This document shows, piece after piece, positions 22,512 to 25,574 of a stretch of DNA of 25,574 nt (positions are counted from its first letter, which is position 1; every line of letters begins with the position of its first letter). Position numbers and translations under genes: made by a program. Origin of the DNA: an uncultured Clostridium sp. (GTDB taxonomy: Bacteria > Bacillota > Clostridia > Lachnospirales > Lachnospiraceae). The notes beneath the pieces are model-generated. The model saw nothing but the letters and a program-made list of their open reading frames with translations. It did not search any database and was not told the origin of the DNA. Where the stretch lies: NCBI GenBank assembly GCA_900541315.1, contig UQJF01000032.1, forward strand, positions 1 through 25,574. Reading direction: 5' to 3'.

Positions 22512-24119
22512 ATGCCAGTAAAATACGTATTCGTAACCGGCGGTGTTGTATCCGGACTTGGAAAAGGCATTACCGCTGCTTCCCTTGGCCGTCTTTTAAA
22601 GGCCAGAGGCTACAAAGTTACCATGCAGAAATTTGACCCCTACATCAACATCGACCCAGGTACCATGAACCCGGTACAGCACGGCGAAGTCTTCGTCACA
22701 GACGACGGCGCTGAAACTGACCTTGACCTTGGACACTATGAGCGTTTCATTGATGAAAGCCTGACTAAAAATTCCAATGTAACTACCGGTAAGGTTTACT
22801 GGACCGTTCTGCAGAAAGAACGCCGCGGAGACTTTGGCGGAGGTACGGTACAGGTCATCCCCCACATCACCAATGAGATCAAAAGCCGTTTCCACCGCAA
22901 TTACAATGATAACGAAACTGAGATCGCCATCATCGAAGTTGGCGGTACTGTTGGCGACATCGAAAGCCAGCCATTCTTAGAGGCGATCCGCCAGTTCCAG
23001 CACGATGTTGGTCCAGGCAACACCTGTCTCATCCACGTCACCCTTATCCCTTATTTAAAAGCATCTGAAGAATTAAAGACCAAACCAACCCAGGCAAGCG
23101 TAAAAGACTTACAGGGAATGGGTATCCAGCCAGACATCTTAGTATGCCGTTCCGAGCATCCATTAGATGACAATATCAAGAGCAAGATCGCATTATTCTG
23201 CAATGTACCAAAGACCCATGTGCTCCAGAATCTGGACGTGGAAGTTCTTTATGAGGTTCCTCTTGTAATGGAAGAAGAACATCTGGCACAGGTTGCCTGC
23301 GAATGCTTAAATCTGCCATGTCCACAACCAGACTTAAAAGACTGGACTGCTATGATCGATGCATGGAAACATCCTGAAAAAAATGTAACTATTGCACTGG
23401 TAGGAAAATACACCCAGCTCCACGATGCCTACATTTCTGTTGTAGAGGCATTAAAACACGGTGCAGTTGCCAACAGAGCACAGGTACACATTAAATGGAT
23501 CGATTCCGAAAATGTAAATCCTGAAAACGTTGAAGAACAATTAGGTGATGTTTCCGGCATCCTGGTACCAGGCGGCTTCGGAGACCGCGGTATTGACGGA
23601 ATGATCTGCGCTATCCGCTATGCAAGAGAACATAAGGTCCCATTCCTCGGTCTCTGTCTTGGCATGCAGCTTTCCATCGTAGAATTTGCAAGAGACGTGA
23701 TCGGCTGGAATGACGCTCACAGCGTGGAATTGGATCCTGCTACTACCCATCCTGTGATCCACCTGATGCCAGACCAGGACGGTATTGAAGATATCGGCGG
23801 AACCTTAAGACTTGGTTCTTATCCATGTGTTCTGGATAAAAATTCCAGGGCATACGCCCTTTACGGCGAAGAAACCATCCATGAACGCCACAGACACCGC
23901 TATGAAGTAAATAACGATTACCGTACCTTCCTTACAGAGCACGGTATGATGTTATCTGGTATGTCTCCTGACAACCGTATCGTAGAAATGATCGAACTGC
24001 CAGATCACCCATGGTTTGTAGGAACCCAGGCTCACCCAGAACTTAAGTCCCGTCCAAACCGCCCACATCCGCTGTTTAAGGGATTCATTGAGGCATCTTT
24101 AAAAAACCAGGACAAATAA
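22512..24119 (+). CDS. pyrG: CTP synthase
   Basis: The 535-residue enzyme converts UTP, ATP and glutamine to CTP. The N-terminal synthetase domain has the loop [17 protein letters not shown] (10-26) and [20 protein letters not shown]; the C-terminal class I glutaminase has the nucleophile cysteine in [10 protein letters not shown] and the His-Glu pair in THPELKS-like [10 protein letters not shown]. Length and order are normal. AGGAGG precedes the ATG at 22512. Confidence 0.97.
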   Translation: MPVKYVFVTGGVVSGLGKGITAASLGRLLKARGYKVTMQKFDPYINIDPGTMNPVQHGEVFVTDDGAETDLDLGHYERFIDESLTKNSNVTTGKVYWTVLQKERRGDFGGGTVQVIPHITNEIKSRFHRNYNDNETEIAIIEVGGTVGDIESQPFLEAIRQFQHDVGPGNTCLIHVTLIPYLKASEELKTKPTQASVKDLQGMGIQPDILVCRSEHPLDDNIKSKIALFCNVPKTHVLQNLDVEVLYEVPLVMEEEHLAQVACECLNLPCPQPDLKDWTAMIDAWKHPEKNVTIALVGKYTQLHDAYISVVEALKHGAVANRAQVHIKWIDSENVNPENVEEQLGDVSGILVPGGFGDRGIDGMICAIRYAREHKVPFLGLCLGMQLSIVEFARDVIGWNDAHSVELDPATTHPVIHLMPDQDGIEDIGGTLRLGSYPCVLDKNSRAYALYGEETIHERHRHRYEVNNDYRTFLTEHGMMLSGMSPDNRIVEMIELPDHPWFVGTQAHPELKSRPNRPHPLFKGFIEASLKNQDK

Positions 24120-24231
24120 TAACAGCAGATACCTGCATCACCTGACTGAATAAAAACCATCAAAAAAACACATCCTGTTTACAGCAAAACAGATCACTGA
24201 TCCAAAAGCTGCTTACAGGAGGTGTTTTTTT

Positions 24232-24471
24232 ATGAAAAAATGCAATTTCAAAGACAGTTCTGATCCCAAAAACAAAACAGTCCAAAATCCCTTTGATGAC
24301 TCAGATATACAGGCATGCTCTGCTACTGACTGTACCGGCCTGATCCCATCACTGCCACAGGATGAAGGTGAAGTGGAGGCATATGAGGATCTTTATCCTT
24401 ATATTGCCAAAGTAAAAAACGTTGTAAAAACAACAAAACACAATTTTTCTCACCGGCATCAGACAGAATGA
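24232..24471 (+). CDS. small hypothetical protein
   Basis: The 79-residue frame has AGGAGG nine bases before its ATG at 24232. It is polar, with an N-terminal MKKCNFKDSSDPKNK, a central CSATDCTG with two cysteines, an acidic stretch, and a basic end with YIAKVKNVVKTTKHN. There is no signal peptide or membrane segment. I do not recognise it. The good ribosome site and the terminator behind it support a real gene. Confidence 0.6.
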   Translation: MKKCNFKDSSDPKNKTVQNPFDDSDIQACSATDCTGLIPSLPQDEGEVEAYEDLYPYIAKVKNVVKTTKHNFSHRHQTE

Positions 24472-24492
24472 GACCCTCAATTCTGCAAAAAA

Positions 24493-24531
24493 AGCCTGTG
24501 CCGCTGCCCACTCCGGCAGCCTGCACAGACT
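24493..24531. terminator. bidirectional terminator between convergent genes
   Basis: AGCCTGTGC pairs with GCACAGACT (one mismatch), with an inner GCTGCC/GGCAGC stem. Four T follow on the plus strand and seven on the minus strand. It serves the small gene on the left and the ABC ATPase gene on the right. Confidence 0.9.
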
Positions 24532-24545
24532 TTTCCAATTATCTC

Positions 24546-25289
24546 TTATTTCTCATGCATAAATCTTCCAAGGAATTCCTTGGTCTGTTCTCTCTGGGGA
24601 TTTGCGAAGATATCTGCCGGTGTTCCCTCTTCCACGATAACACCGTTTGCCATATAAACAACATGTGTAGACACATCTCTTGCAAATGCCATTTCATGGG
24701 TAACGATGATCATGGTCAGGCCTTCTTTTGCAAGCTTGCGCATAACTTCCAGAACCTCTCCAACCATCTGTGGATCCAGTGCGGATGTGGGCTCGTCAAA
24801 CAGCAGTACTTCAGGCTCCATAGCCAGGGCTCTTGCAATCGCTACACGCTGTTTCTGGCCACCGGAAAGCTGTCTTGGTTTTGCATTGATATAAGGAGCC
24901 ATGCCAACTTTTTCCAAATAATACATGGCCTTCTGCTTTGACTCTTCCTTACCCTTCTTTAATACCTTAACCTGTCCCACCATACAATTTTCAAGAACCG
25001 TCATATTGTTAAACAGGTTAAAGCTCTGGAATACCATACCAACTCTGGAACGGTATTTCGGTGCATTTACCTTTGCATCAGCAATATTATTTCCATGATA
25101 TAAGATCTCGCCGGTAGTCGGTGTTTCAAGTAAATTTAAGCAGCGCAGTAAAGTGGACTTACCAGAACCGGAAGCTCCGATAATACAGGTAACATCCTTG
25201 CTGTTTACAGTAAAATCAATATCCTTTAAGACCAGATTTGTACCAAAGGTCTTGCTTAAATGGCGGATCTCCAAAATCTTTTCGCTCAT
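24546..25289 (-). CDS. amino-acid ABC transporter ATP-binding protein (GlnQ type)
   Basis: The 247-residue ATPase energises a polar amino-acid importer. It has Walker [11 protein letters not shown]-loop [10 protein letters not shown], signature [15 protein letters not shown], Walker [14 protein letters not shown] and the switch histidine in [10 protein letters not shown]. The family order and length are those of GlnQ/GltL. GGAGGAGC precedes the ATG, which overlaps the stop of the permease gene by one base, so both are one operon. The exact amino acid is not predictable. Confidence 0.95.
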   Translation of the reverse strand: MSEKILEIRHLSKTFGTNLVLKDIDFTVNSKDVTCIIGASGSGKSTLLRCLNLLETPTTGEILYHGNNIADAKVNAPKYRSRVGMVFQSFNLFNNMTVLENCMVGQVKVLKKGKEESKQKAMYYLEKVGMAPYINAKPRQLSGGQKQRVAIARALAMEPEVLLFDEPTSALDPQMVGEVLEVMRKLAKEGLTMIIVTHEMAFARDVSTHVVYMANGVIVEEGTPADIFANPQREQTKEFLGRFMHEK

Positions 25290-25527
25290 TACTGCTCCTC
25301 CTTCTTATCATCTGGATAACGGTACATACCACTGGTATAAGCCAGTGTATCAGTAGTTGCCAGATCAAAGTTATCTGCACCATCCATCTTCTTCTCCCAC
25401 AGACGCAGTAATCTGGAGCAGGTAAATGTCATGATAAAATACATGATCATGGTAATGGTATAGGTCTCAAAGTTCATATAAAGAGCTCCCGCAGCTGCCT
25501 TTGTCTTATACAGCAGCTCTGCTACAC
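25289..25527 (-). CDS. amino-acid ABC transporter permease, C-terminal part (cut by contig end)
   Basis: The frame reads [18 protein letters not shown] and continues through a last membrane segment ([20 protein letters not shown]) and a charged tail. GVAELL with the following helix is typical of the His/Glu/Gln permease C-terminus. The gene is open at the contig end; the true sequence stops at 25527, where adapter begins. Confidence 0.85.
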
Positions 25528-25574
25528 CTGTCTCTTATACACATCTCCGAGCCCACGAGACGGAGCTACATCTC
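25528..25574. other. Illumina Nextera adapter (not genomic)
   Basis: 25528-25546 is the Tn5 mosaic end CTGTCTCTTATACACATCT, 25547-25561 is the read-2 adapter part CCGAGCCCACGAGAC, 25562-25569 (GGAGCTAC) is in the place of the 8-base i7 index, and ATCTC begins the P7 part. This is untrimmed library sequence. Confidence 0.97.

Noticed and set aside
22436..22636. 66-codon plus-strand frame overlapping the pyrG start
   Set aside because: Out of frame with pyrG, which has the ribosome site and family match; this is a shadow.

Overview
The window looks like a chromosomal contig end from a Gram-positive gut-type clostridium, most likely a Lachnospiraceae relative. The reasons are diaminopimelate synthesis through an LL-DAP aminotransferase, a type I glutamine synthetase paired with an ANTAR RNA-binding regulator, a SPOR-domain cell-wall amidase, many AraC-type regulators, strong GGAGG ribosome binding sites and an AT-rich accessory island. 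I do not assign a genus. The last 47 bases are Illumina Nextera adapter and not genome.

Layout. 1-1690: a 36-bp-period repeat, a strong terminator, and two divergent AraC-type regulators. 1726-10772: an N-acetylmuramoyl-L-alanine amidase gene split in two by an integrated element of about 8.26 kb. 11039-18004: a leftward housekeeping run of (in transcription order) a DapF-like protein, glnA, an ANTAR regulator, dapF, dapL and an Lrp/AsnC regulator, followed by a hemerythrin fusion protein. 18028-18442: two related palindromic elements between divergent genes. 18465-22211: an AraC regulator, an unusual phosphoribosyltransferase and ftsH. 22512-25527: pyrG, a small hypothetical protein, and the start of an amino-acid ABC transporter that is cut by the contig end.

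The island is the main accessory feature. A large serine recombinase ends at the left junction. Both junctions carry the same 11-bp core, and joining the two flanks across that core restores the amidase reading frame exactly through its zinc-binding motif. The element carries no recognisable relaxase or phage structural genes. It has a small RepA_N-like initiator with four iterons at an exact 22-bp period, a DUF6075 protein, a complete tyrosine recombinase preceded by a perfect 23-bp inverted repeat, an XRE regulator, and a divergent five-gene cargo operon. That operon encodes two secreted proteins with the same signal-peptide and cell-wall-repeat front end (one with a transglutaminase-like domain), a coiled-coil membrane protein, a small multi-pass membrane protein and a 58-residue leader protein. 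A terminator closes the operon.

The chromosomal block is functionally coherent: nitrogen assimilation (glnA and ANTAR) together with DAP/lysine and peptidoglycan precursor synthesis (dapF, dapL, Lrp). Its strangest member is a second DapF-family protein in which both catalytic cysteines are serine.
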